Positions 1 through 8,543 of a DNA stretch of 12,500 bases are shown in pieces (position 1 is the first letter of the stretch; each line of letters starts with the position of its first letter). Location: NCBI GenBank assembly GCA_034096865.1, contig JAWQFJ010020505.1:1-12500 (forward strand). The letters run 5' to 3'. This DNA is from Theodoxus fluviatilis (lineage: Eukaryota; Mollusca; Gastropoda; Cycloneritida; Neritidae). Made by a program: the position numbers and the translations under genes. The notes below the pieces were generated by a model. It did no database searches. It saw nothing but the letters and a program-made list of their open reading frames with translations, and was not told where the DNA came from.

Positions 1-280
1 TCAGCTTCTGTCTGTACTGATTATATTTTGACTGTAATTATTTTGCTCCATGGAAGGTGTGATACTGGTTCTAAAATGTTTCATTTGCTCAGTAGAAGGT
101 GTGATACTGGTGCTAATGTGTTTTCACTGTCTCATCTGCTTTGCGGAGTGTGTGATACTGATTATAAATGTGTTTGACTAATTCATTTGCTCAGTGGTAG
201 GGTGTGATACTGATTCTAAAATGTATCATTTGCTCAGTGGAAAGTTTATGTGGAAGGTGTGGTACTGGTTGTAAAATGTT
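1..280. repeat. Degenerate minisatellite, about 40-55 bp unit
   Basis: A motif reading roughly GGTGTGATACTGGTTCTAAA followed by ATGTTT..CATTTGCTCAGTGGA recurs at about 57, 98, 148, 199 and 255, with a weaker copy near the left edge. Unit length varies from about 41 to 56 bp because of indels. The array runs off the left edge, so its full size is unknown. An open frame at 204-560 runs through it but has no recognisable protein signature. Confidence 0.7.
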
Positions 281-592
281 TTCACTAATCTTTGAAATTT
301 TATGTGGTATAGTTCTGTTTCCACTGTCATTAATTTGCCCTGTGGGTGTGGACAGTTGGGGCCTGATTGTAATGTTTTTCAACTTATTTGCTTGTGGAAG
401 TTCATTTACCATATTATTGTCTCTGACATATCTTTTAGCTTGTACTAAATGGAGACAAGTTAAAGTGCTCTGCTGTAATTTTGGTGTGTTGGATGTGTGG
501 ATGTGTTTGCGGTTGGTGCTGTTTCCTGTTTGCTTGTATTTTGTATATGTAAATGCCTAGGGCATTTTTTAGATTAGGCATACGAAATGTCC

Positions 593-593
<1 letters not shown>
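281..593. other. Unassigned AT-rich intergenic stretch
   Basis: No recognisable gene, transposon end or RNA is seen here. The only structure noted is a short inverted repeat, ATGCCTA at 553-559 against TAGGCAT at 575-581, enclosing a T-rich loop just before the TAA microsatellite. It may be chance. Confidence 0.4.

Positions 594-640
<47 letters not shown>
594..640. repeat. (TAA)n microsatellite
   Basis: About 15-16 perfect TAA units. Tracts like this often form the tail of LINEs or SINEs, but no element body is recognised next to it. Confidence 0.95.
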
Positions 641-641
<1 letters not shown>

Positions 642-664
642 AGTGATCTTGGCATTTAACTTCA

Positions 665-1104
665 GAATTAATGTCCAGTACATCCCAAGGTTTAATGTTT
701 ACAGAAATTCATGATACATTCATGGTGCACTGCAGTAGGAAAATGGTGCACTGCATGACAATGTCACAGACACACCAATTCAAAATTCATACATCTTATT
801 TTATTCTCACTGGCTAACACTCAACAAACAATCAAAATGCAGAATAATTATTACAAACAATGTTCACCAAGTACATGGGTTTCATCATACTGTACACAGT
901 AACAGGTTGCACAGAATTCAAATCTAGCCTGATCTGATGTAAACACATTGTGCACAGCTCACCCAGTCATCATCATAACAGAAAAAAGATTCAATCAAAG
1001 GGCACAATGGATTGATGCAAATTCACAATACAACAGCTCACTTGAACTATTTTGTCTATTGTTGGGGAGTGCTCACCATTTTTCCTTCTCATAAACTGTA
1101 GGGG
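665..1104 (-). pseudogene. Truncated tandem copy of the transposase gene 3' end
   Basis: This block repeats the segment at 1107-1792, which is the last coding part and 3' flank of the THAP/DDE gene. Both copies share the GAATTAATGTCCAGTACATC start (665 and 1107), the minisatellite start, the CATGACARTGTCACAG block (754 and 1507) and the coding end. On the minus strand, 1104-991 still encodes about the last 35 residues in frame, ending SIVPFD and the stop at 993-991, with about three substitutions relative to the main copy (S to R, N to K, C to S). Copies differ by indels: this one lacks the roughly 300 bp at about 1200-1506, and carries about 65 bp (809-874) absent from the other. It cannot encode a transposase. 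It is a by-product of tandem duplication. Confidence 0.8.
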
Positions 1105-1168
1105 ATGAATTAATGTCCAGTACATCCCAAGGTTTAATTTTTACAGAAATTCATGATGCATTCATGGT

Positions 1169-1290
1169 ACACTGCAGTAGGAAAAGGATGCACTGCAGTA
1201 GGGAAATGGTGCACTGCAGTAGGGAAATGATGCACTGCAGTAGGAAAATGATGCACTGCAGTAGGGAAATGGTGCGCTGCAGGAGGGTGT
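1169..1290. repeat. 21 bp minisatellite (GCACTGCAGTAGGGAAATGGT)n-type
   Basis: Successive GCACTGCAG cores start at about 1169, 1190, 1211, 1232, 1253 and 1274, giving an exact 21 bp period and a partial last unit (GCGCTGCAGGAGGG). Each unit contains a CTGCAG hexamer. One and a half units also occur in the duplicate copy at about 727-755, so the array either expanded in one copy or contracted in the other. The multiple-of-three period yields a spurious minus-strand open frame of HFPTAVH repeats. Confidence 0.93.
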
Positions 1291-1506
1291 AACCTGTCTC
1301 TAGAAACTTTGATGTCTGTCATGTTATGGAGTGTGTAGGGAATGTTGTAGATTTGTAGTTAAGAATGATGATGTAAATGTAACATAAAATATTTCTGATG
1401 AGAAATAAAATGATTTTTGTTTGAAGTTCTTGGACTTTCAGTCAATAGTGTTTGTCCCATTTGCACACAGACTAAATAATAGTCTGATCATTCACTTTTG
1501 AACAAA
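1291..1506. other. 3' flank of transposase gene, no gene seen
   Basis: AT-rich sequence between the 21 bp minisatellite and the homologous tail block. It is missing from the 665-1104 copy, so it is an insertion in one copy or a deletion in the other. No coding or terminal-repeat structure was recognised. Confidence 0.4.
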
Positions 1507-1552
1507 CATGACAGTGTCACAGACACACCAATTCAAAATTCATACATCTTAT

Positions 1553-1558
1553 TTTATT
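1553..1558 (-). terminator. Candidate polyadenylation signal AATAAA
   Basis: The plus-strand hexamer TTTATT reads AATAAA on the minus strand, about 120 bp past the stop codon of the DDE exon at 1681-1679. The position suits a short 3' UTR. An equivalent hexamer is present in the duplicated tail copy near 800. Use of the site is inferred. Confidence 0.45.
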
Positions 1559-1678
1559 CTCATGGGTTTCATCATACTGTACACAGTAACAGGTTGCACA
1601 GAATTCAAATCTAGCCTGTTCTGATGTAAACACATTGCGCACAGCTCACCCAGTCATCATCATAACAGAAAAAAAGAT

Positions 1679-2957
1679 TCAATCAAAGGGCACAATGGAC
1701 TGATGCAAATTCACAATACAACAGCACACTTGAACTATATTGTCTATTGTTGGGGAGTGCTCACCATTTTTGCTTCTCATAAACTGCAGGGGCACTTCTT
1801 TCTGAAGGATGCCAAACTTCCTTCGTACAAGGCCAATGACTCTTTCAACATGAATTCTGACATTAGCGATGCTCCTAGTGTTTTCAACTTCAAGAGGATG
1901 CAGCTGTTTCTTTCCATGAGTGAAATTTGGAATCAAGAGCTTTGCTTGATAGAACTGAACCTGGTCTTCTTTGTTGAACCCTCTGTCAGCCATGATCACA
2001 TCCCCAGGCATCAAGCAACTGAGTATCCCACTTTCCTCAATCATGCATTTGTCAGAAGCCCTCCCCCCATAAGCATCCGAAAGGAAAGAAACTGATCCCT
2101 GAGGTGAAATACCAATGAGATACTTGGTTGTTTGATAGTGTTTGTAGTTCGAAAAGACTTGGATTGCATTTGCTTGTCCAGATGGTTTCTCAGCTGCAAG
2201 TTCAAAACAATCAACAATGACAGCTACCTTTTTTCCAAACTTCTCTCGAAAACACATGGGCATGGAAATCTGAAGTTCTTCTCTAGCTGGCCACCTGATC
2301 AGGATCTGCAATCTTGATGACAAGACTTCAAGTGTTCTGTGGAAACTCCTCGTTACAGTAGCAACAGACAACTTGAGCTGATATGCAAAATCCTGAAAGT
2401 GATAGTTCAGTCTTATCTTGATGAGACAGAGAAGCAGTTCTTGTTCCTTTCTGAGTGACACAGTTTGGTTAGACATGTGGGGTGAAACTAAATCAAGAAC
2501 AAGATCAAACATTGCTAGACTTGGCAATCCAGTGTAAAATTTGATTTTTTCTTTGTCTGCAGTATAGTACTCCCTATCATAAATAGAGATGTTCTTGGTC
2601 TCAGACAATTTTGCTGACTCAACAACCCTTGCTGCATTATCAGCCAACACCTGGTCTATGGCCTGTGAGGTCAAATCAGTCTGGGCTGCAACTTCTCTTC
2701 TGACATCATCAAACTGGTCATTTGCATCAATGTCATCAGTCACACTACCCAAAAGTGCATCACCACCATCATTTTCTTGCTCAGTACTATCCACATTCTC
2801 TCCATTTTCTCCATCACTGTCAGTGATGTCAAGAGCAGTTCCAACATCAGCTTCCTCTGCATCTCCTGTACATGTACTTGATTTCTTTTTCTTGTTCGTA
2901 GGCCCTTCACCACTTGTTGATGCAGGTCTCTTGCTCCTTGAACGGAGTCGTTCAAAC
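1679..2957 (-). CDS. DDE_Tnp_4-type transposase domain, terminal exon of a THAP-DDE transposase gene
   Basis: This last coding exon begins after a minus-strand acceptor ending TTTCAG at 2963-2958 and stops at 1681-1679 (425 residues plus a split codon). Numbered from the Arg at the junction, it has a basic, Lys-rich stretch (about 10-28, nuclear-signal-like), an acidic Asp/Glu/Asn/Gly linker (about 33-85), a helix-turn-helix-like segment (about 165-215, after SLRKEQELL), and the DDE nuclease fold. Catalytic candidates are D250 in VIVDCFE (codon 2212-2210), D325 in MADRGF (1987-1985) and E372 in HVERVIG (1846-1844). FSNYKHYQTTKYLIGISPQG between the first two is typical of IS5/PIF-like eukaryotic DDE_Tnp_4 enzymes, which cut and join transposon ends. 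No internal stops are present, so the domain looks young or constrained. The THAP fusion suggests an ISL2EU/IS5-like family, though terminal repeats were not found. Confidence 0.85.
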
Positions 2958-3217
2958 CTGAAAGACAAATAAAGTAAACAGTGCATTCAGGAACTTACTC
3001 AGAACAGAAGCATGGTAATCCCTGTCCTGACCTGTCCCTCACAGCGCCAGAAGTAAAAATTAAATGAATACTATTATGTGAGGGGGTGGGGACTGGATTG
3101 TGTTTGTGGAGGGAAATGAATCGCGCCACTTGGTAGAACACTGAGTTTTTAGACACTGATACAGCTGGATAAGCCTTAAACATATAAATTTATGTGATCC
3201 TAAACATGATCACTTAC
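2958..3217 (-). other. Intron of the THAP-DDE gene
   Basis: Donor GTAAGTG at 3217-3211 and acceptor TTTGTCTTTCAG ending at 2958, both read on the minus strand. The 260 bp intron separates the AVPTIF-like exon from the DDE exon. No embedded gene was recognised. Confidence 0.75.
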
Positions 3218-3320
3218 CTATCTTTGGCCTTGTCCGGAGTGTGGTTTGATATCTTGTGTCCCAAATGAAGGGTAGGCAGCCATGAAGGATTGTTCCGCAT
3301 GTGGAGGTAGGCCTTTGTGC
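3218..3320 (-). CDS. THAP C-terminal exon (AVPTIF-like box)
   Basis: Read on the minus strand, this 103 bp segment lies between an acceptor ending CAACAG (3326-3321) and a donor GTAAGTG (from 3217). It encodes 33 full codons that complete a Gly codon at the start and begin an Arg codon at the end. The translation contains NNPSWLPTLHLGH, which matches the W-x-P-T-L-x-x-G form of the AVPTIF box that closes THAP zinc fingers, in the register expected after the Cys-x2-His half in the upstream exon. It is too short to be called as an open frame by itself. The exon is supported jointly by splice signals, phase and motif. Confidence 0.8.
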
Positions 3321-3396
3321 CTGTTGAACACACAATACATGTATCGATTAAGATTCATTCACAAAGTTAGTGACCTTTAAGACATGTATGCACACA

Positions 3397-3643
3397 TACT
3401 TTAAATAATAACTGCAATTATTACGTTTGGACGACTTGTGTCACAGTCATACTGAACTGATGGAAATTTAACCCTTGGGACTCGCACTGTCTACAATTTG
3501 CACTGCTTGCTTCGGTTAGCTTCTGAATCATACATACAAATCAAACATAAACTTAACATAATTTAGCCAGTGGCATTTAAAACTGAAAAAAGCACTTACC
3601 ATCCACAAAGTGCCTCGAACAAACGATAGCCTTGTCCCATTGC
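3397..3643 (-). repeat. Tandem duplicate of THAP exon end plus intron, copy B
   Basis: About 250 bp nearly identical to 3656-3907, offset 264-266 bp. It contains a second copy of the THAP exon 3' end: on the minus strand, the codons for DKAIVCSRHFVDG followed by the same GTAAGTGC donor at 3599. Homology stops at TCCCATTGC (about 3643), where the main copy continues into the rest of the exon but this one enters unrelated sequence with no convincing acceptor. Differences include CTTGGGACT against CAACTCTGACT in the intron. It lies inside the intron and is probably an unused exon fragment. Confidence 0.85.
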
Positions 3644-3655
3644 ACACAATTAAGA

Positions 3656-3907
3656 CTACATACTTTAAGGCCTAACTGCAATTATTACGTTTGGACGACT
3701 TGTGTCACAGTCATACTGAACTGATGGAAATTTAACCCAACTCTGACTCGCACTGTCTACAATTTGCACTGCTTGCTTCAGTTAGCTTCTGAATCATACA
3801 TACAAATCAAACATAAACTTAACATAATTTAGCCAGTGGCATTTAAAACTGAAAAAAGCACTTACCATCCACAAAGTGCCTCGAACAAACGATAGCCTTA
3901 TCCCATT
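3656..3907 (-). repeat. Tandem duplicate of THAP exon end plus intron, copy A
   Basis: Upstream partner of the repeat at 3397-3643, continuous with the real THAP exon. It has an equivalent donor (GTAAGTGC, from 3865) and encodes the same VCSRHFVDG ending. Because the repeat unit includes the donor and part of the downstream intron, the duplication moved the original donor about 265 bp further from the next exon. Confidence 0.85.
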
Positions 3908-4113
3908 GCTCTGCTGTAACAATGTCTTCTCTGTACATGCATGGCAGCTTTCCACAGTGACAGTCTCCTCCGTTCGGCACTCAGCTGTCTCGTTTCCTCA
4001 TCCAGGTGTTTTATAATGGTTGGGGTCTTGTGAAAAGTAATCCTCTGATCGATAGGCACATTTTTTTCACCCCCAGGCCGGTTACTACACCCACTGATGG
4101 CACAGATCACCAT
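3866..4113 (-). pseudogene. THAP zinc-finger exon with frameshift
   Basis: The ATG at 4113-4111 sits in an ACCATGG context and begins MVICAISGC, giving the first zinc ligands Cys4 and Cys9. The segment continues through FHKTP, an ETRQLSAERRR helix and the invariant-type Trp54 (LWKAAM), all typical of THAP DNA-binding fingers. The second half, with EDI..AEQWDKAIVCSRHFVDG and its Cys-x2-His ligands, is present directly downstream but in another frame. The frame changes around 3939-3925, close to a GAGAAG run, consistent with loss of a 2 bp GA unit or gain of 1 bp. In the first frame the product stops about 15 residues later. A longer in-frame Met exists at 4272-4270, but the upstream part does not resemble THAP and the Kozak match favours 4113. 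Confidence 0.75.
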
Positions 4114-4139
4114 GGTCTTTTTCTCTCTCTGACTATGCT

Positions 4140-4275
4140 CGTCGCTGCTTGACAACAACCGGCTAGGGTAGAAATATGGCGGACGATGCGGAGCACACGT
4201 TTCGCTGACGTCACGTGAAAACGACGGATAGGGGATAAACGCGATTAGTCCACTAAACGGACCGACGTGCATACA
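4140..4275 (-). promoter_or_regulatory. CpG-rich putative promoter with CRE and E-box
   Basis: A compact CpG-dense stretch in otherwise CpG-poor DNA lies 30-160 bp upstream of the THAP start codon. It holds TGACGTCA (a perfect CRE) at 4206-4213, overlapping CACGTG (E-box) at 4212-4217, and a YY1-like ATGGCGG at about 4175. These elements are common in TATA-less animal promoters. The overlap and placement support a promoter for the minus-strand gene. Since the motifs are palindromic, bidirectional activity is possible. Confidence 0.45.
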
Positions 4276-4394
4276 GGCCCAGAACAGTAAGTTCTACAAT
4301 TTTGTTTTTAGACCCGGCAGCTTCAACTGTGAATCAGACGTTTTGATTATGAGTGAAATGACCTATATTTATTTTTGTTCTCTATACAGATTAG

Positions 4395-4436
4395 TGGGGG
4401 TTGGGGTGGTGGTGGTGGTGGTGGGGGGGGGGGGCT
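4395..4436 (+). repeat. G-rich (GGT)n/poly-G tract
   Basis: GGGGTTGGGG and repeated GGT units end in an uninterrupted run of about eleven G. It has many closely spaced G-runs on the plus strand and therefore G-quadruplex potential. It directly precedes the GT array. Confidence 0.85.
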
Positions 4437-4438
4437 CT

Positions 4439-4639
4439 GCGTTTTTGTGCGTGTGTGCATGCGTGCGTGCGTGTTTGTATTTGTGTGTGCGTAGTGTGTG
4501 TGTGTGTGTGTGTGCGCGCGCATGTGTGTGTATGCGTGTGTATGTGTGAGTGCATGCGCGTGAGCATGTGAATGTGTGCGTGTACATGCGTGTGTGTGTG
4601 CACGTGCGTGCGTTTGCGTTTGCGTGTTCGTGCGTGTGC

Positions 4640-4696
<57 letters not shown>
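4439..4696. repeat. (GT)n array with GC/GCAT variants
   Basis: The array alternates purine and pyrimidine almost throughout, with TGCGTG and CATGCGTG variants, and ends in a pure (TG)n block at about 4641-4696. Alternating GT/GC/CATG sequence is a classic Z-DNA-forming type. All open frames across it (His/Thr or Val/Cys rich) are low-complexity artefacts. Confidence 0.95.
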
Positions 4697-4698
<2 letters not shown>

Positions 4699-4912
4699 GG
4701 CTCCATGGTTGAGTGGTTAGCGCGCTTGACTTGCAGTCGCTTGTGGCTAGTGGGTGCGGCGTTCGAAGCTGCGGGGATTCTAGAGTTGCATCCTTGAGCA
4801 AGGTGCTTTACTCACATTTCTTCTCCCCACCCAGGAGTAAAAAGGGTACCTGTGCGGGCTGAGCTGGAAAATTGTGAAAGCTCACTTTGACGCGTTCAAA
4901 CACAGCCTGGTT
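4697..4912 (+). mobile_element. tRNA-derived SINE
   Basis: The element begins where the GT array ends. It carries an RNA polymerase III box A (TGGTTGAGTGG, 4706-4716) and a box B-like GCGTTCGAAGC (4759-4769) at tRNA-like spacing. The tRNA-like head is followed by a body with CCTTGAGCAAGGTGCTTTACT, then CCACCCAGGAGTA..GGGTACCTG, a type of central region common in invertebrate and vertebrate SINEs. The 3' end merges into a TC microsatellite. It lacks tRNA acceptor-stem pairing, so it is not a functional tRNA. The exact 3' boundary and family are not determined. Confidence 0.65.
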
Positions 4913-4913
4913 A

Positions 4914-5020
<107 letters not shown>

Positions 5021-5027
5021 TATTTTT

Positions 5028-5366
5028 CATTCATGCATTTATTGATTCATTCATTGATTGATGTATTCATTCATTCCTTCATTCATTCATGCATTTATTC
5101 ATTCATTCATTCATGCATTCATTCATGCATTCATTCATGCATGCATTCATTCATTCATTCATTCATTCATTCATTTCAATCATTCATTCATTCATTATTA
5201 ATTTATAATGCATTAATTTATTTTTTTACTTGGTTGGTTGGTTGCTTACTTAATCATTCATTCATTCATTCATTCATTCGTTAATTTATTTATTTGTTCG
5301 TTCGTTTGTTCCTTCGCTCATTCATTTATTCATTCATTCATTCATTTTTTTAAATATTCATTCATT
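5028..5366. repeat. (ATTC)n tetranucleotide array with variants
   Basis: Mostly ATTC/TCAT units with GCAT, TTAT, TGGT and TCGT variants. The degeneracy suggests an older array than the neighbouring TATC tract, into which it grades near 5360. Confidence 0.93.
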
Positions 5367-6393
<1,027 letters not shown>

Positions 6394-6394
6394 G

Positions 6395-6790
6395 TAATCT
6401 AATCTAATCTAATCTAATCTAATCTAACGGAATCTAATGGAATCTAATCTAATGGAATCTAATCTAATAGTATCTAATCTAATGGAATCTAATTTAATGG
6501 GATATAATCTAATGGAATATAATCTAATGGAATCTAATCTAATGGAGTCTTATCTAATGGAGTCTAATTTAATCTTATGGAATCTAATCTAATCTAATCT
6601 AATCTAATCTAATCTAATCTAATCTAATCTAACCTAATCTAATCTAATGGAGTCTAATGTAATATAATTGAGTCTAATGTAATCTAATGGAGTCTAATGA
6701 AATCTAATCTAATGGAGTCTAATGTAATCTAATGTAATGGAGTCTAATGTAATCTAATCTAATGGAGTCTAATGTAATCTAATATTATCT
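6395..6790. repeat. (TAATC)n pentanucleotide array with higher-order variants
   Basis: Plain TAATC runs (6395-6425 and about 6580-6645) alternate with variant units TAATGGAATC and, from 6640 on, TAATGGAGTCTAATGTAATC. The variants recur as larger units of about 20-30 bp. One CCTAA occurs near 6631. The array decays into TA-rich sequence near 6790. Confidence 0.93.
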
Positions 6791-6811
6791 TATATATTTA
6801 TCTAATATATC

Positions 6812-6967
<156 letters not shown>

Positions 6968-7079
6968 GTCTGTCTATCTATTTATCTATCAATTTATCTA
7001 TTCATTTATTTATTTATTAATTTATTTAAAATTTAAATATATTCATTTGTTCGTTCATTCATTTATTCATTTATTCAAT

Positions 7080-7171
7080 ATCCATCCATCCGACCGTCCA
7101 TCCGTCCGTCCATCCGTCCATCCGTCCATCCGTCCATCCGTCCATCCATCCATCCATCCATCCATCCATCC
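7080..7171. repeat. (CCAT/CCGT)n array
   Basis: CCATCCGT 8-mers alternate through about 7145, then pure CCAT continues to 7171. The CCGT units give regularly spaced CpGs. Confidence 0.93.
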
Positions 7172-7279
7172 CATCTTCTTATTTATTATCTTTTTTATCT
7201 TTCATGAAAAAACATGAAACTTACATAACAAATACATCGACATGGTGTGGTGGTGCGTGGTGCGTGGTTGGGTAGGGGG

Positions 7280-7425
7280 TAGGGGGGCAGACCGGTTGCA
7301 TGCTCCCCAGGGAGTTGAAATGGTGTTGGAGTGATGAAAAGAGGTAGCCCGAGGACCAGGGGGTAAATGTGTGCGGTTTGAGCACCTATCAAATGGGTGG
7401 AAAAGTCGCAGTATAAAAAGAGGAA
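7280..7425 (+). mobile_element. Possible SINE/LINE 3' tail
   Basis: GGTTGCATGCTCCCCAGGGA, then GACCAGGGGGTAAATG, and an end reading GCGGTTTGAGCACCTAT..AAATGGGTGG..GCAGTATAAAA resemble the shared 3' tails of L2/CR1-like LINEs and their partner SINEs in many animals (typically an AAGCGCTTTGAGCAC..GCGCTATATAAA pattern). No 5' tRNA-like head or reverse transcriptase is seen, because upstream sequence is simple repeat. The assignment rests on remembered pattern similarity. Confidence 0.4.
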
Positions 7426-7690
7426 CTTTACCTTTGTGTGTGTGTGTGTGCTTTTTACTGTTACTTTTCACGATAAACTGTATAACGATCAGTATTTATT
7501 AATTCTTCATAGGGTGAATGTTGCAGTAGTGTGTTGTATTTTTATCATAAAGCTACATATTCCATTTACATTACTTGTATTGTACGTAAAAACACCTAGA
7601 CCATTGATGATACTGCTTTGGGTGAATATGGACTATTTCCTAATGCTCGGATGTATCGTAAACTTCTGTATCATTCTTGGTGGTCGAAAG
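7426..7690. other. Unassigned AT-rich stretch
   Basis: Apart from a short (TG)n at about 7436-7450, no recognisable gene, RNA or transposon is seen. The plus-strand open frame through it (7397-7738) starts in the repeat tail and ends in the GGGT repeat and has no family signature. Confidence 0.4.
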
Positions 7691-7698
7691 TGGGGCTG

Positions 7699-7728
7699 GT
7701 GGGTGGGTGGGTGGGTGGGTGGGTGGAT
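7699..7728 (+). repeat. (GGGT)n tract, G-quadruplex motif
   Basis: Seven or so GGGT units in a row satisfy the four-G-run rule for an intramolecular quadruplex with single-base loops. It is followed by degenerate GGAT/GGCG units to about 7760. Confidence 0.85.
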
Positions 7729-7760
7729 AGATGACTGAATGGATAAATGGGCGGGCGGAT

Positions 7761-7920
7761 AAAATATCCAGTTATTTCCCTCTGGCAGCTGAAGAGATAC
7801 ATTATCTAAATAGAAAATGCATCCAGTGTTTTATGTAATCTTTCTATTAGGAAGTCAACGCCATTTTATCCACTATATTTTGCTTTCATTTTCTATTTTT
7901 CCTTTTTTACGTGACGAACG
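7761..7920. other. AT-rich flank of the Harbinger element
   Basis: No feature was recognised. This is the pre-insertion flank up to the TTA target site. Confidence 0.4.
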
Positions 7921-7923
7921 TTA

Positions 7924-7944
7924 AGGCCTTTGCACACGAGGCAA
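7924..7944 (+). repeat. Left terminal inverted repeat of the Harbinger element
   Basis: Pairs with 8909-8929. The only mismatch is at the eighth base (T on the left, C on the right strand equivalent). Similarity ends abruptly after base 21. Confidence 0.92.
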
Positions 7945-8132
7945 GCAAAGTCTCTTGCCACGTTGCTTGCGGCCGGTTGCTTGCCATGTGGCAGGCAATG
8001 CTGGAGACTGAGCTCGCACACGCTTCCACTGTGACCTTTCACCTCAAGCCACGTTGTATTTATGGAAGCGTATTAATTCCCGCGCTTGCACTCAAGACGC
8101 TCTGCATCTCTCCCCCGAAGGCTTTCCCTAGC

Positions 8133-8543
8133 ATGACTGAAACTTAGAGTGACGATGGCGACAGTACTTCGTCATCTAATGATGATGTTGCAGCTGCTGC
8201 TGCAATACTTATAATTGCCGAGCAAAGTAAAAAGCGAAAAAGATCGTGTTGGACTCGTGAATGGTTGACAAAACGACCAAGGCATGGTGCCTACTCGTGT
8301 CTGCTACAAGAGCTCCTCAACGAGGATCTCAAGGCAACAAGAACTTTCCTTCGAATGAGCCATGAACATTTTCAAGAATTGTTGCAGCTGGTTAATCAAT
8401 TTAATCTGAACAGTATTTTCATAACACAGATGCAATTTAAATGTATCGTATTCGTGGTATCAGACAACACTAGCTTTGTACACAATGTCAACATGCTTCG
8501 GCGTGAAGGTGCATTGACCCGCAATTCAATTTTTAAAATGTAG
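8133..8543 (+). pseudogene. PIF/Harbinger (HARBI1-like) transposase N-terminal remnant
   Basis: From the ATG at 8133 the frame reads MTET, a TAG stop at 8145-8147, then SDDGDSTSSSNDD, AAAAAILIIAEQ, a basic KKRKR and CWTREWLTKRPRHGAY..LLQELLNED followed by FLRMSHEHFQELLQLVNQ, ending about 8399. This is the acidic/alanine start, basic patch and W..RP..GAY..LL.EL..ED...F.RM....F..LL element that opens Harbinger transposases. After residue Q at 8399 the similarity is lost and the frame runs on through non-homologous codons to a stop at 8541-8543. The helix-turn-helix and all DDE residues are missing. Premature stop plus internal deletion make it non-functional, and it fits the surrounding element's ends. 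Confidence 0.85.

Larger units (their letters stand above)
1679..4113 (-). pseudogene. THAP-DDE transposase gene, three coding exons, frameshifted in the first
   Basis: Exons at 4113-3866, 3320-3218 and 2957-1679 join with compatible phases. The first ends with one base of a Gly codon (GATG before GTAAGTGC). The second has exactly 33 codons between split codons (2+99+2 bases). The third supplies the closing G of an Arg codon. The product would be about 540 residues: THAP zinc finger, linker, helix-turn-helix, DDE nuclease. The first exon is 248 bp (3n+2), while the junction needs 3n+1, which matches the frame break seen near 3939-3925. As assembled, translation from the start would end early at a TAA spanning the GGATAAGG near 3900. 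It is therefore called a pseudogene unless the break is an assembly error. Partial tandem duplications flank both ends. Confidence 0.7.

Noticed and set aside
204..560. 118-residue hydrophobic open frame that could look like a membrane protein
   Set aside because: It starts inside a degenerate minisatellite, is low-complexity and T-rich (hence Leu/Phe/Cys/Val), and shows no family motif or splice context.
1169..1290. Regular 21 bp repeats resembling a CRISPR array
   Set aside because: There are no spacers of unique sequence: the units are contiguous minisatellite repeats in eukaryotic DNA.
1134..1322. Repeated HFPTAVH peptide on the minus strand
   Set aside because: Its repetition comes from the 21 bp minisatellite, whose period is a multiple of three. 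No other support.
3995..4272. N-terminal extension of the THAP exon to the Met at 4272
   Set aside because: The extension lies in the CpG-rich putative promoter and has no THAP features. The ATG at 4113 has an ACCATGG context and places the first zinc ligands at the usual position.
665..4400. Terminal inverted repeats and target-site duplication of the THAP-DDE element
   Set aside because: I compared the 3' flank with the region upstream of the start codon by eye and found no convincing inverted match, so element boundaries are not called.
4697..4790. Functional tRNA gene
   Set aside because: Box A and box B are present, but the acceptor stem does not pair and the sequence continues into a SINE body.
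4347..4801. Several His/Thr-rich and Val/Cys-rich open frames
   Set aside because: They lie entirely over GT/GC repeats and a SINE, and composition alone explains them.
6395..6790. Interstitial telomere
   Set aside because: The unit is TAATC (AGATT on the other strand), not TTAGGG or TTAGG. Only one CCTAA occurs.
7911..8147. 78-residue plus-strand open frame at the Harbinger left end
   Set aside because: It starts outside the element, crosses the terminal inverted repeat and has no homology. It shares only the final stop region with the real transposase start.
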